A stretch of 64,000 nucleotides of DNA from Citrobacter telavivensis (GTDB lineage Bacteria > Pseudomonadota > Gammaproteobacteria > Enterobacterales > Enterobacteriaceae): assembly GCA_009363175.1 (NCBI GenBank), contig CP045205.1, forward strand, positions 5,270,001-5,334,000. Reading direction: 5' to 3'. Below are positions 33,983 to 43,066 of the stretch, one piece after another; the stretch's first letter is position 1; each line of letters opens with the position of its first letter. The translations under genes and the position numbers were made by a program. The notes below the pieces were generated by a model that searched no databases, had not been told where the DNA came from, and was given only the letters and a program-made list of their open reading frames with translations.

Positions 33983-34459
33983 ATGGGTAGTCCAAATATC
34001 CTGTTAACGCGTATTGATAACCGACTGGTGCATGGTCAGGTGGGCGTCACCTGGACATCGACAATCGGTGCCAATCTGCTGGTTGTCGTGGATGATGATG
34101 TCGCTCAGGATGAGATTCAGCAGAAATTAATGGGCATCACCGCAGAAACCTACGGTTTCGGCATCCGTTTCTTTTCTATAGAAAAAACCATCAATGTCAT
34201 CGGTAAGGCCGCGCCGCACCAGAAGATATTCCTGATTTGCCGCACCCCGCAAACGGTCAGAAAGCTGCTCGAAGGCGGTATCACGCTCAACGACGTGAAC
34301 GTCGGCAATATGCACTTCTCGGAAGGTAAAAAGCAGATTAGCAGCAAGGTTTATGTCAATGAGCAGGATCTTCAGGATCTGCAGTTCATTAAGAAACACG
34401 GCGTAAACATTTTTATTCAGGATGTCCCTGGCGATCAAAAAGAAGCGATCCCGGAGTAA
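33983..34459 (+). CDS. agaB: PTS galactosamine EIIB component AgaB
   Basis: A mannose-family EIIB, 158 residues. The phospho-histidine is H17 in RIDNRLVHGQVGVTW; VNVGNMHFSEGKKQI and FIQDVPGDQ are conserved with AgaV. It phosphorylates galactosamine during uptake through AgaC/AgaD, using AgaF as phosphate donor. It begins the agaBCD part of the agaS operon, after a 188-bp gap holding a hairpin. Strong similarity to E. coli AgaB over the whole length. Confidence 0.94.
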   Translation: MGSPNILLTRIDNRLVHGQVGVTWTSTIGANLLVVVDDDVAQDEIQQKLMGITAETYGFGIRFFSIEKTINVIGKAAPHQKIFLICRTPQTVRKLLEGGITLNDVNVGNMHFSEGKKQISSKVYVNEQDLQDLQFIKKHGVNIFIQDVPGDQKEAIPE

Positions 34460-34513
34460 ATAACAAGCCAATGTTTTCATATTAAAGGGACTTATTTACA
34501 TGAGGTTTTCAAA

Positions 34514-35320
34514 ATGCATGAAATAACACTTTTACAAGGGATATCCCTTGCTGCATTAGTCTTCTTTCTGGGAATCGATTTTTGGCTGGAAGCCCTGTTC
34601 TTATTCAGACCGATTATTGTGTGTACGCTCACTGGCGCCATCCTTGGCGATATTCATATTGGTTTGATCACCGGCGGTCTGACCGAACTGGCCTTTGCCG
34701 GTCTGACGCCCGCCGGCGGCGTACAACCGCCAAACCCCATCATGGCGGGGCTGATGACCACGGTGATCGCCTGGTCTACCGGCGTGGATGCCAAAACCGC
34801 CATCGGCCTCGGTTTGCCGTTCAGCCTGCTGATGCAATACGTGATTCTGTTCTTCTATTCCGCCTTCTCCCTGTTCATGTCCAGGGCCGACAACTGCGCT
34901 AAAGAAGCCAATACCCGCGCATTTGCACGTCTGAACTGGCTGACAACGCTGATTGTCGCCTGCTCATACGCCATTATCGCGTTTCTGTGTACCTATCTGG
35001 CGCAGGGTGCCATGCAGGCGCTGGTGAAAGCCATGCCGGCCTGGCTGACTCATGGTTTCGAAGTCGCGGGGGGGATTCTGCCTGCCGTCGGTTTTGGTCT
35101 GCTGCTGCGCGTGATGTTCAAAGCGCAGTACATTCCTTACCTGATCGCCGGCTTCCTCTTTGTGTGCTACATCCAGGTCAACAATCTACTCCCGGTCGCC
35201 GTCCTCGGCGCGGGCTTCGCCGTGTACGAATTTTTCAATGCCAAAGCTAAACAGCAGGCGCAACCCCAGCCTGTCGCCCGTAAAAATGATGATGAAGAGG
35301 ATTACAGCAATGGGATCTGA
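34514..35320 (+). CDS. agaC: PTS galactosamine EIIC component AgaC
   Basis: A mannose-family EIIC membrane protein, 268 residues, with around seven hydrophobic helices. It starts MHEITLLQGISLAALVFFLG and includes CTLTGAILGDIHIGLITGG and GGVQPPNPIMAG, conserved in the family. The C-terminal tail is hydrophilic and acidic (NDDEEDYSNGI). It starts 54 bp after agaB and overlaps agaD by 11 bp, so the two are translationally coupled. With AgaD it forms the galactosamine channel. Confidence 0.94.
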   Translation: MHEITLLQGISLAALVFFLGIDFWLEALFLFRPIIVCTLTGAILGDIHIGLITGGLTELAFAGLTPAGGVQPPNPIMAGLMTTVIAWSTGVDAKTAIGLGLPFSLLMQYVILFFYSAFSLFMSRADNCAKEANTRAFARLNWLTTLIVACSYAIIAFLCTYLAQGAMQALVKAMPAWLTHGFEVAGGILPAVGFGLLLRVMFKAQYIPYLIAGFLFVCYIQVNNLLPVAVLGAGFAVYEFFNAKAKQQAQPQPVARKNDDEEDYSNGI

Positions 35321-36101
35321 AATCAGTAAAAAAGACATTACCCGTCTTGGCTTCCGCTCTTCCCTTCTTCAGGCGAGCTTTAACTATGAAAGGATGCAGG
35401 CGGGCGGCTTTACCTGGGCGATGCTGCCGATTCTGAAAAAAATCTACAAAGATGATAAGCCGGGTCTGAGTGCGGCCATGAAAGATCATCTGGAATTTAT
35501 CAATACCCACCCGAACCTCGTCGGTTTCCTGATGGGCTTACTGATCTCAATGGAAGAGAAAGGAGAAAACCGCGACACCATCAAGGGTCTGAAAGTGGCG
35601 CTGTTTGGCCCCATCGCCGGGATTGGCGATGCCATTTTCTGGTTCACCTTGCTGCCGATTATGGCGGGGATCTGCTCCTCATTCGCCAGTCAGGGCAATT
35701 TGCTGGGGCCGATTCTGTTCTTCGCCGTCTATCTGATGATCTTTTTCCTGCGCGTCGGCTGGACTCACGTCGGCTATTCGGTCGGGGTAAAAGCCATTGA
35801 TAAGGTGAGGGAAAACTCGCAGATGATCGCCCGTTCGGCAACGATCCTCGGGATCACGGTGATTGGCGGTCTGATCGCCTCCTACGTTCATATCGATGTC
35901 GTGACCTCTTTTGCCATCGACAGCACACACAACGTGGCACTGCAAAAGGACTTCTTTGATAAGGTCTTCCCGAACATTTTACCGATGGGCTACACGCTGC
36001 TGATGTACTACCTGCTGCGGGTGAAAAAAGCGCATCCGGTATTGTTAATCGGCGTCACCTTTGTGCTTTCTATCGTCTCTTCCGCACTTGGCATTTTGTA
36101 A
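35310..36101 (+). CDS. agaD: PTS galactosamine EIID component AgaD
   Basis: A mannose-family EIID, 263 residues from ATG 35310 (MGSEISKKDITRLG), the E. coli start; a longer frame from 35160 would overlap agaC by 160 bp and is rejected. Features are FRSSLLQASFNYERMQAGGF, FINTHPNLVGFLMG and GPIAGIGDAIFWFTLLP. Its C-terminal membrane segment ends SSALGIL. It completes the galactosamine PTS with AgaB and AgaC; agaI follows 52 bp later. Confidence 0.94.
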   Translation: MGSEISKKDITRLGFRSSLLQASFNYERMQAGGFTWAMLPILKKIYKDDKPGLSAAMKDHLEFINTHPNLVGFLMGLLISMEEKGENRDTIKGLKVALFGPIAGIGDAIFWFTLLPIMAGICSSFASQGNLLGPILFFAVYLMIFFLRVGWTHVGYSVGVKAIDKVRENSQMIARSATILGITVIGGLIASYVHIDVVTSFAIDSTHNVALQKDFFDKVFPNILPMGYTLLMYYLLRVKKAHPVLLIGVTFVLSIVSSALGIL

Positions 36102-36153
36102 ACCGCACGGGCGCGACTGTGCGTGCGCCCCTCGTCAAAAGGATGACTGACAG

Positions 36154-36873
36154 ATGCAATACATACAGTACTGCGACCATTATGACGCACTCAGCGATCG
36201 CGCCAGCGAACGGTTAATTCAGGTAATACATAACAAACCTGACGCGACGATCTGCCTGGCGACCGGCGCGACGCCTGAACTGACCTATCGTTTCCTGGTC
36301 GAGAAAATACAGCAGCGTCATGTTGATATCCGCAACGTGACCTTTGTGAAGCTTGATGAGTGGGTGGGAATGCCCTTACACACGCCGGGCACCTGTGAAT
36401 CCTTCCTGCAACAGCACATCGTGCAACCGCTTGGCCTGCGCCCGGAACAGCTGATCGGTTTTCAGTCAGAAAATATCGACGAGACGGAATGCGAGCGCGT
36501 GACGGATTTGATTGCCAGCCGGGGCGGTCTCGATTTATGCGTACTGGGCATCGGCAAGAACGGTCATCTGGGGCTGAACGAACCGGGAAGCACGCTGGAA
36601 CCGTTTTGCCATATCAGTAGGCTTGATGAACAAACGCGTCACCACGACATGCTTAAATCGGCCGGTCGTCCGGTGACGCACGGTATCACTCTGGGCCTGA
36701 AGGAGATCCTCAATGCAAAGGAAATATTGCTGCTGATTGCCGGAGAAGGAAAACAGGCCGCTGTTGAAAAATACCTGACCACCGCCGTGACGACCGCAAT
36801 TCCGGCCTCGTTTTTGTGGCTGCATGACAATACGACATGTTTACTGGATGGCTCGCGTTATTCAGATCGATAA
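36154..36873 (+). CDS. agaI: AgaI, NagB-fold sugar-phosphate isomerase/deaminase-like protein
   Basis: 239 residues, related to glucosamine-6-phosphate deaminase NagB and 6-phosphogluconolactonase. Visible are the phosphate-binding CLATGATPE (about 34-42), KLDEWVGMP (about 69-77) and GIGKNGHLGLNEPGS, the counterpart of the NagB catalytic GIGxDGHIAFNEP loop but with Asn for Asp. In E. coli AgaS, not AgaI, is the needed deaminase, so AgaI's role remains uncertain. It is about 12 residues shorter than I recall for E. coli, and is the last gene before a terminator. Confidence 0.88.
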   Translation: MQYIQYCDHYDALSDRASERLIQVIHNKPDATICLATGATPELTYRFLVEKIQQRHVDIRNVTFVKLDEWVGMPLHTPGTCESFLQQHIVQPLGLRPEQLIGFQSENIDETECERVTDLIASRGGLDLCVLGIGKNGHLGLNEPGSTLEPFCHISRLDEQTRHHDMLKSAGRPVTHGITLGLKEILNAKEILLLIAGEGKQAAVEKYLTTAVTTAIPASFLWLHDNTTCLLDGSRYSDR

Positions 36874-36890
36874 CCCTCCCTCTCATTCTG

Positions 36891-36923
36891 ACACGCTGTA
36901 GTTTTTCTTTTGCTGCAGCGTGT
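36891..36923. terminator. Hairpin between convergent agaI and rsmI
   Basis: ACACGCTGTAG and CTGCAGCGTGT form an 11-bp stem with one G-U pair around a T-rich loop, then TTTCCC. It lies 17 bp after the agaI stop and 9 bp before the rsmI stop, so it could end both transcripts. Confidence 0.72.
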
Positions 36924-36931
36924 TTCCCGGA

Positions 36932-37792
36932 TTATCCCTGCTGCTCCAGCGCATATTTGTACAGCGCGTTCTTTTTTACGCCGTGGATTTCTGCCGCCAG
37001 CGCTGCGGCTTTTTTCAGCGGCAACTCGGCCTGTAACAACGTGAGGGTGCGCAGGGCATCGGCAGGCAGTTCGTCTTCCTGCGCCTTGTGTCCTTCCACA
37101 ATCAGCACCATCTCGCCTTTACGCCGGTTCTCGTCCTCTTTAACCCACGCCAGCAGTTCACCCACCGGTGCGCCGTGAATTGTCTCCCAGGTTTTGGTCA
37201 GCTCGCGCGCCAGCACCACGTAACGGGATTCGCCCCACACCGCGACCATATCTTCCAGGCTGTCCAGCAGGCGATGCGTGGACTCATAGAAAATCAGCGT
37301 GCGCGGTTCGGTTTCGATAGCTTTCAGCGCGTCACGACGTCCTTTTGATTTCGCGGGTAAAAAGCCTTCATAGCAGAAGCGGTCGGACGGCAATCCCGCC
37401 GCGCTTAATGCGGCAATCGCCGCACAGGGCCCTGGCAACGGCACGACGCGGATGCCCTGCTCACGACAACTGCGTACCAGGTGGTAACCCGGATCGTTAA
37501 TCAGCGGCGTCCCGGCATCGGAAACCAGCGCGATGTTCAGTCCTTCTTTCAACTTCGCCACCAGCGTGTCTGCTTTTTGCTGCTCGTTATGATCGTGCAG
37601 GGCGAACAGTCGGGCATTAATCGCGAAATGCTGCAATAATAATCCGGTATGGCGAGTATCTTCAGCGGCAATTAAATCAACAGCTTGTAACACTTCGAGC
37701 GCACGCTGGGTAATATCAGACAAATTCCCGATAGGAGTAGGTACAATAAAGAGTTGGCCGCGAGAATTATCCGCCGATTCGTGTTGTGTCAT
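36932..37792 (-). CDS. rsmI: 16S rRNA (cytidine-1402-2'-O)-methyltransferase RsmI
   Basis: 286 residues, the full E. coli length. An SAM-dependent tetrapyrrole-methylase-fold enzyme that adds the ribose methyl to C1402 in the ribosomal decoding centre. Motifs are FIVPTPIGNLSDIT (about 15-28), IAAEDTRHTG (41-50), LVSDAGTPLINDPGY and the conserved PLPGPCA. It is divergent from lpoA across 64 bp, as in E. coli. No oddities. Confidence 0.97.
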   Translation of the reverse strand: MTQHESADNSRGQLFIVPTPIGNLSDITQRALEVLQAVDLIAAEDTRHTGLLLQHFAINARLFALHDHNEQQKADTLVAKLKEGLNIALVSDAGTPLINDPGYHLVRSCREQGIRVVPLPGPCAAIAALSAAGLPSDRFCYEGFLPAKSKGRRDALKAIETEPRTLIFYESTHRLLDSLEDMVAVWGESRYVVLARELTKTWETIHGAPVGELLAWVKEDENRRKGEMVLIVEGHKAQEDELPADALRTLTLLQAELPLKKAAALAAEIHGVKKNALYKYALEQQG

Positions 37793-37856
37793 TGTGTCGT
37801 CCGTATTGCCGATTTAATATTGAGCATTGCGTATAAAAAATATCACTGGATACAGT

Positions 37857-39911
37857 ATGGTACCCTTAACATTCTCTCGTTTAAAAGCCGCGCGCTGTCT
37901 GCCCATCGTTCTGGCAGCCCTGATTTTCGCCGGCTGTGGCACCCAGGCGCCCGATCAGAGCACTGCCCATATGCAGGGCACAGCGCAAGCTGATTCCGGC
38001 TTTTATCTGCAACAGATGCAGCAAAGCGCAAATGATAGCAAGACCAACTGGCAATTACTCGCCATTCGTGCACTGCTGAAAGAAGGCAAAAGCCAGCAGG
38101 CTATCGAACTGTTTAACCAACTGCCGCAGGATCTGAATGATACCCAGCGCCGGGAACAGTCGCTGTTAGCCGTTGAAATCAAACTGGCGCAGAAAGATTT
38201 TGCCGGGGCGCAGGCGCTACTGGAAAAACTTACCCCGTCTGATTTTGAGCAAAATCAGCAGGCGCGCTACTGGCAGGCGCAGATTGACGCCAGCCAGGGC
38301 CGCCCATCACTCTCGCTGCTGCGCTCCCTGATTGCGCAGGAACCCCTGCTTGGCGAGAAGGATAAGCAGAAAAATATGGACGCCACCTGGCAAGCATTGT
38401 CTGCAATGACGCAGGAGCAGGCCCAGGCATTGGTTATCAATGCCGATGAAAACGTGTTGCAGGGCTGGCTGGACCTACAACGTGTCTGGTTTGATAACCG
38501 CAGCGATCCGGACATGATGAAAGCGGGCATTGCCGACTGGCAAAAACGCTATCCGCAAAATCCGGGAGCAAAACTGCTGCCAACCCAACTGGTCAATGTG
38601 CAGAGCTTTAAACCCGCCTCGACCAGTAAAATCGCCCTGCTACTACCGCTGAACGGTCAGGCAGCCGTATTTGGTCGCACCATTCAACAGGGCTTTGAAG
38701 CCGCCAAAAATCTTGGTACGCAGCCTGTCGACGCACAGCCCGCCGCGCAACCGGCCCCGGTCACAGCCCCAACGCCGGCGGACCCGCAGCCGCAGGCGAC
38801 CGATGGCGTCGCCAGTCCTTCCCAGGCTTCAGTGAGCGATTTGACCCATGACGAGCAGGCCGAACAGCCCGTGCCGGTCAGCGCACCGCAGACAACGCCT
38901 GCACAGCCAACCACCGCAAGCGCGGCGGCAAATCCTTCCGCGGAACTGAAAGTTTATGACACCAGCGCCCAACCGCTCGATCAGATCCTGACGCAGGTTC
39001 AGCAGGACGGCGCGAGTATCGTGGTCGGCCCGCTGCTGAAAAACAACGTCGACGAACTGCTAAAAAGCAACACTCCGTTGAACGTGCTGGCACTTAACCA
39101 GCCGGAATCGGTGCAAAGCCGCGCAAACATCTGTTACTTCGCCCTCTCACCGGAAGATGAAGCGCGTGATGCGGCGCGCCATATCCGTGAACAGGGCAAA
39201 CAGTCGCCGCTGCTGCTGATCCCGCGTAGCGCGCTTGGCGATCGTGTTGCTAACGCCTTTGCCCAGGAGTGGCAAAAACTGGGTGGCGCTACGGTGCTGC
39301 AACAGAAATTTGGCTCGACGGCGGAACTGCGTATGGGCGTCAACGGCGGTTCAGGGATAGCGTTAACCGGTAGCCCGGTCGCTGCCAGCGCACCGTCTCA
39401 ACCCGGCGTCACTATTGGCAATTTAACCATTCCGGCTGCGCCAACGGATGCCCAGATTAGCGGTAACGGTGGTCGCGTGGACGCCGTGTATATTCTGGCA
39501 ACACCTAATGAGATAGCCTTCATCAAGCCGATGATCGCCATGCGCAACGGTAGCCAGAGTGGTGCAACGCTGTACGCCAGTTCGCGTAGCGCGCAGGGGA
39601 ATGCCGGTCCTGACTTCCGTCTGGAAATGGATGGCCTGCAGTACAGCGAGATCCCGATGCTGGCGGGCGCGAACCCGTCGCTGATGCAGCAGGCGCTCGG
39701 CGCAGTGCATAATGACTACTCGCTGGCGCGCATGTACGCAATGGGCGTGGATGCCTGGTCGCTGGCGAACCATTTCTCCCAGATGCGTCAGGTGCAGGGC
39801 TTCGAAATTAATGGGAATACCGGCGCGCTGACCGCCAGTCAGGACTGTGTGATTAACAGGAAGTTATCATGGCTCCAGTACCAACAAGGGCAGATTGTCC
39901 CCGCCAGTTAA
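37857..39911 (+). CDS. lpoA: Penicillin-binding protein activator LpoA (outer-membrane lipoprotein)
   Basis: 684 residues. The outer-membrane lipoprotein that reaches through the periplasm and activates PBP1A transpeptidase. Start ATG 37857 (MVPLTFSRL), matching E. coli; the ATG ten codons upstream is less likely. The lipobox LIFAGC places the lipidated C27. An N-terminal TPR-like half (about 40-250) is followed by a Pro/Ala/Gln-rich low-complexity linker (about 290-365), with a second flexible segment near 510-540, and a periplasmic-binding-protein-like C-terminal half. The linkers differ most from E. coli. The last 43 bp overlap yraN. Confidence 0.96.
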   Translation: MVPLTFSRLKAARCLPIVLAALIFAGCGTQAPDQSTAHMQGTAQADSGFYLQQMQQSANDSKTNWQLLAIRALLKEGKSQQAIELFNQLPQDLNDTQRREQSLLAVEIKLAQKDFAGAQALLEKLTPSDFEQNQQARYWQAQIDASQGRPSLSLLRSLIAQEPLLGEKDKQKNMDATWQALSAMTQEQAQALVINADENVLQGWLDLQRVWFDNRSDPDMMKAGIADWQKRYPQNPGAKLLPTQLVNVQSFKPASTSKIALLLPLNGQAAVFGRTIQQGFEAAKNLGTQPVDAQPAAQPAPVTAPTPADPQPQATDGVASPSQASVSDLTHDEQAEQPVPVSAPQTTPAQPTTASAAANPSAELKVYDTSAQPLDQILTQVQQDGASIVVGPLLKNNVDELLKSNTPLNVLALNQPESVQSRANICYFALSPEDEARDAARHIREQGKQSPLLLIPRSALGDRVANAFAQEWQKLGGATVLQQKFGSTAELRMGVNGGSGIALTGSPVAASAPSQPGVTIGNLTIPAAPTDAQISGNGGRVDAVYILATPNEIAFIKPMIAMRNGSQSGATLYASSRSAQGNAGPDFRLEMDGLQYSEIPMLAGANPSLMQQALGAVHNDYSLARMYAMGVDAWSLANHFSQMRQVQGFEINGNTGALTASQDCVINRKLSWLQYQQGQIVPAS

Positions 39912-40264
39912 CGAGCAAACAGGCCGGTGACGCGTGGGAAACCACCGCGCGTCGCTGGCTGGAGCGCAAGGGACTGCATTTTATCGCCGCCAACGTGCAT
40001 GAACGCGGCGGCGAGATCGATCTGATCATGCGTGATGGCAAGACGACCGTCTTTATTGAGGTCCGCTACCGACGCTCTACCACGTTCGGTGGCGCCGCTG
40101 CCAGTGTGACGCGCAGCAAGCAACGTAAATTATTACAGGCTGCCCGCTTGTGGCTCGCGCGCCACAATGGGAGTTTTGATACTGTGGATTGCCGGTTCGA
40201 TGTGTTAGCCTTCACCGGAAATGATGTTGAGTGGTTCAGGAATGCCTTTACTGACTGCTCATAA
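39869..40264 (+). CDS. yraN: YraN, UPF0102 nuclease-like protein
   Basis: 131 residues, same length as E. coli YraN. A small restriction-endonuclease-like fold protein of unknown role, with AGDAWETTARRWLERKG at the N-terminus and GGEIDLIMRD...VFIEVRYR (about 47-68) bearing the E/D-x-E/V-x-[KR] nuclease-like arrangement; arginine replaces the more common lysine in the EVK motif. It overlaps lpoA by 43 bp in another frame, a dense arrangement also found in E. coli. Function is not established. Confidence 0.93.
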   Translation: MAPVPTRADCPRQLTSKQAGDAWETTARRWLERKGLHFIAANVHERGGEIDLIMRDGKTTVFIEVRYRRSTTFGGAAASVTRSKQRKLLQAARLWLARHNGSFDTVDCRFDVLAFTGNDVEWFRNAFTDCS

Positions 40265-40332
40265 TTGAAGATTCAGAACAGACCCATTGGGCAAATAAAA
40301 ATAGCCTAATAGGTCAGCTCTTAAGGATTAGC

Positions 40333-40923
40333 GTGTTAGACAGAATTAAAGTCTGCTTTACCGAAAGCATTCAAACTCAAATTGCAGCGGCAGAAGCCCT
40401 CCCGGATGCTATCTCTCGCGCCGCCGTGACGCTGGTTCATTCACTGCTCAATGGCAACAAAATTCTCTGTTGTGGTAATGGGACATCCGCTGCCAACGCA
40501 CAGCATTTTGCGGCCAGCATGATCAACCGCTTTGAGACAGAACGCCCCAGTTTACCCGCGATTGCACTAAATACGGATAATGTGGTCTTAACAGCGATTG
40601 CTAACGACCGTCTGCATGACGAAGTGTATGCAAAACAGGTTCGGGCGTTGGGTCATGCTGGCGACGTCTTACTGGCCATCTCGACGCGCGGCAACAGCCG
40701 CGATATCGTTAAGGCTGTGGAAGCTGCCGTCACGCGAGACATGACGATTGTGGCACTGACCGGGTATGACGGGGGTGAACTGGCTGGACTATTAGGGCCA
40801 CAGGATGTTGAGATCCGCATCCCTTCGCACCACAGCGCACGCATTCAGGAAATGCATATGCTGACGGTAAACTGCCTGTGCGATCTGATCGATAACACGC
40901 TTTTCCCCCACCAGGATGATTAA
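40333..40923 (+). CDS. diaA: DnaA initiator-associating protein DiaA
   Basis: 196 residues with a GTG start at 40333, preceded by AAGGA. A single SIS domain (about 30-185) with LLNGNKILCCGNGTSAANAQHFAA and ISTRGNSRDIVKAVE; forms a tetramer that binds DnaA and promotes timely initiation at oriC. It is related to phosphoheptose isomerase GmhA but lacks clear catalytic residues. It lies between yraN and dolP, as in E. coli, with dolP 9 bp downstream. Confidence 0.96.
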   Translation: MLDRIKVCFTESIQTQIAAAEALPDAISRAAVTLVHSLLNGNKILCCGNGTSAANAQHFAASMINRFETERPSLPAIALNTDNVVLTAIANDRLHDEVYAKQVRALGHAGDVLLAISTRGNSRDIVKAVEAAVTRDMTIVALTGYDGGELAGLLGPQDVEIRIPSHHSARIQEMHMLTVNCLCDLIDNTLFPHQDD

Positions 40924-40932
40924 GGAGTACAC

Positions 40933-41508
40933 ATGAAGGCTTTATCGCCAATCGCAGTCCTTATTTCTGCTCTGCTATTGCAAGGTTGTGTAGCCGCCGC
41001 AGTGGTCGGTACCGCCGCCGTTGGCACCAAAGCAGCAACAGACCCACGTAGCGTAGGCACTCAGGTGGACGATGGAACCCTGGAAGTGCGCGTTAACAGT
41101 GCACTGTCGAAAGATGCACAAATCAAGAAAGAAACGCGCATTAACGTGACGGCTTATCAGGGTAAAGTGTTACTGGTCGGTCAGTCGCCGAATAGTGAAC
41201 TCTCCGCACGGGCTAAACAGATTGCGATGGGCGTCGACGGCACCACCGAGGTCTATAACGAGATCCGTCAGGGCCAGCCGATTGGCATGGGCACCGCGTC
41301 AAGTGACACCTGGATCACCACCAAAGTACGCTCTCAGTTGCTGACCAGCGACCAGGTTAAATCATCCAACGTGAAAGTGACGACCGAAAACGGCGAAGTG
41401 TTCCTGTTAGGCCTGGTGACCGACCGTGAAGCGAAAGCGGCTGCGGATATCGCCAGCCGGGTCAGCGGCGTGAAGCGCGTCACCACGGCGTTTACCTTCA
41501 TCAAGTAA
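40933..41508 (+). CDS. dolP: Outer-membrane dual-BON lipoprotein DolP (YraP)
   Basis: 191 residues. The lipobox LLLQGC gives a lipidated C19. Two BON domains follow (about 46-112 and 124-190), which bind anionic phospholipid; DolP supports outer-membrane integrity and is in the sigma-E regulon in E. coli. The second domain ends VKRVTTAFTFIK. The stop codon is the first part of a 138-bp repeat that is present three times downstream. Confidence 0.96.
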   Translation: MKALSPIAVLISALLLQGCVAAAVVGTAAVGTKAATDPRSVGTQVDDGTLEVRVNSALSKDAQIKKETRINVTAYQGKVLLVGQSPNSELSARAKQIAMGVDGTTEVYNEIRQGQPIGMGTASSDTWITTKVRSQLLTSDQVKSSNVKVTTENGEVFLLGLVTDREAKAAADIASRVSGVKRVTTAFTFIK

Positions 41509-41919
41509 TCCCCCAAGGCCTGATTAGGCGCTTTAGCGTCGACATCAGGCCATATGTGCCGGATGGCGGCGTGACCGCCTTATCCGGCCTACAGAGTGTA
41601 TTATCGTAGGCCGGGCAAGCGAAGCGCCCCAGGCATTCCTTAAGTAATCCCCCAGGCCTGATTAGGCGCTTTAGCGTCGACATCAGGCCATATGTGCCGG
41701 ATGGCGGCGTGACCGCCTTATCCGGCCTACAGAGTGTATTATTGTAGGCCGGGCAAGCGAAGCGCCCCCGGCATTCCTTAAGTAATCCCCCAGGTCTGAT
41801 TAGGCGCTTTGGCGTCGACATCAGGCCCCATATGTACCGGATGGCGGCGTGACCGCCTTATCCGGCCTACAGAGTGTATTATTGTAGGCCGGGCAAGCGA
41901 AGCGCCACCGGCATTCCTT
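41503..41919. repeat. Threefold 138-bp tandem BIME between dolP and yraQ
   Basis: Copies begin at 41503 (139 bp, one extra A), 41642 (138 bp) and 41780 (about 140 bp). Each starts AAGTAATCCCCCA and contains REP palindromes (GCCTGATTAGGCGC, TGCCGGATGGCGGCG, CCGCCTTATCCGGCCTAC, GTAGGCCGGGCAAGCGAAG) and ends GGCATTCCTT. Copies differ at only a few positions. The first copy includes the TAA stop of dolP and the third runs to the stop of yraQ. Confidence 0.95.
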
Positions 41920-41920
41920 T

Positions 41921-42958
41921 TTATATCAACGCAATACTTCCCACTATCACGCCAGAGACCACCACCAGCACCGCCGTTAACCACAGCGCTTTTGCCGGGA
42001 ACGCTTTACGCAACATAATCAGCGACGGCAGGCTGACGGCGGGTAATGTCATCAGCAGTGCAAGCGCTGGCGCAGTCCCCATCCCTGCCAGCATCATCGT
42101 CTGTACAATCGGAATTTCTGCCGCGGTCGGGATCACAAACAGACAGCCGGCCACCGCCAGCGCAATCACCCACAGCAGGCTGTTATCGATAGCCCCATCC
42201 GCATGTGGAAACAGCCAGACGCGCGCAGCACCCAGTACCAGCACCGCCAGGATGTAGACAGGAATAGTGCTCCAGAACAGCGTCCACAGCGCGCGGCCCC
42301 AGCGGACAAAGAACCCGTCCTGTGCATCCAGTCGCGTGATTTCCACCGGCAACTCAGCCTGCGCAGGCTCTTTCACCCATTTCTGCACCAGCGTTGCCAC
42401 CACCAGCACCATTGCCAGTCCGGCAACCAGGCGGATAGCCGCAAAATGCCAGCCGAGGACGAAGCCCATAAACACCAGCGTCGCCGGGTTTAACAGCGGA
42501 TTCCCCATCCAGAATGCCAGCGCCCCGCCCATCGAAACCTGCTGGCGACGCATCCCCGCCGCCACCGGTGCAGCACAGCAGGTGCACATCATGCCGGGCA
42601 GAGAGAAAAGCGTCCCGAACAGCGTGCCGCGAAAACGCGTTTGCCCGAGCGTACGTAACAGCCAGTCACGCGGGATCAGAACCTGAATCAGCGAACCAAG
42701 GATCACCCCCAATACCGCTGCCTTCCAGACCGCAATGAAATAGACCATCGCATAGTCCCAGGCCGCCTGCCACGGGTTCGCATCAGCCTGCGCCAGAATG
42801 GATTTACCGATACTGTGAGTTTCTGCGGCTGTGAAGGCTTTCCCGTAATAAGGCTGCCATTTCACATACCAGAGACCGACGATGACGACGAGAAAGAAAA
42901 GAGCGGGCTTCCACCATTGAAACGGTGTTGCCGCCTGAGATGAAGACTGACCAGCCAT
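41921..42958 (-). CDS. yraQ: YraQ, UPF0718 inner-membrane permease
   Basis: 345 residues with about eight hydrophobic helices. A cysteine-rich membrane motif MMCTCCAAPVAAGM near residue 120 and a second repeat half with CLFVIPTAAEIPIVQTM show the internal two-domain symmetry of the DUF318/SO_0444 permease group, thought to export metals or similar solutes. The substrate is unknown. Divergence of yraQ from its neighbours and the tandem REP at its 3' end match the E. coli order. Confidence 0.9.
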   Translation of the reverse strand: MAGQSSSQAATPFQWWKPALFFLVVIVGLWYVKWQPYYGKAFTAAETHSIGKSILAQADANPWQAAWDYAMVYFIAVWKAAVLGVILGSLIQVLIPRDWLLRTLGQTRFRGTLFGTLFSLPGMMCTCCAAPVAAGMRRQQVSMGGALAFWMGNPLLNPATLVFMGFVLGWHFAAIRLVAGLAMVLVVATLVQKWVKEPAQAELPVEITRLDAQDGFFVRWGRALWTLFWSTIPVYILAVLVLGAARVWLFPHADGAIDNSLLWVIALAVAGCLFVIPTAAEIPIVQTMMLAGMGTAPALALLMTLPAVSLPSLIMLRKAFPAKALWLTAVLVVVSGVIVGSIALI

Positions 42959-43066
42959 AGCATTCCCCAGGGCGTGTGAGAGTAATTAGCCGGGAATATA
43001 CGCCTTTGGGAAATGTTTGGAAATGTTAAATTGACCGGGTGAATTGTCCGGCCTGCACCTCACGCG

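Noticed and set aside
41501..41821. Open frame with a repeated 46-residue unit on the minus strand
   Set aside because: It arises because the BIME period (138 bp) is a multiple of three; it is not a repeat protein, since the sequence consists of REP palindromes.
41503..41919. CRISPR-like array of repeats
   Set aside because: Units are long, contiguous and REP-type, with no unique spacers and no cas genes nearby.
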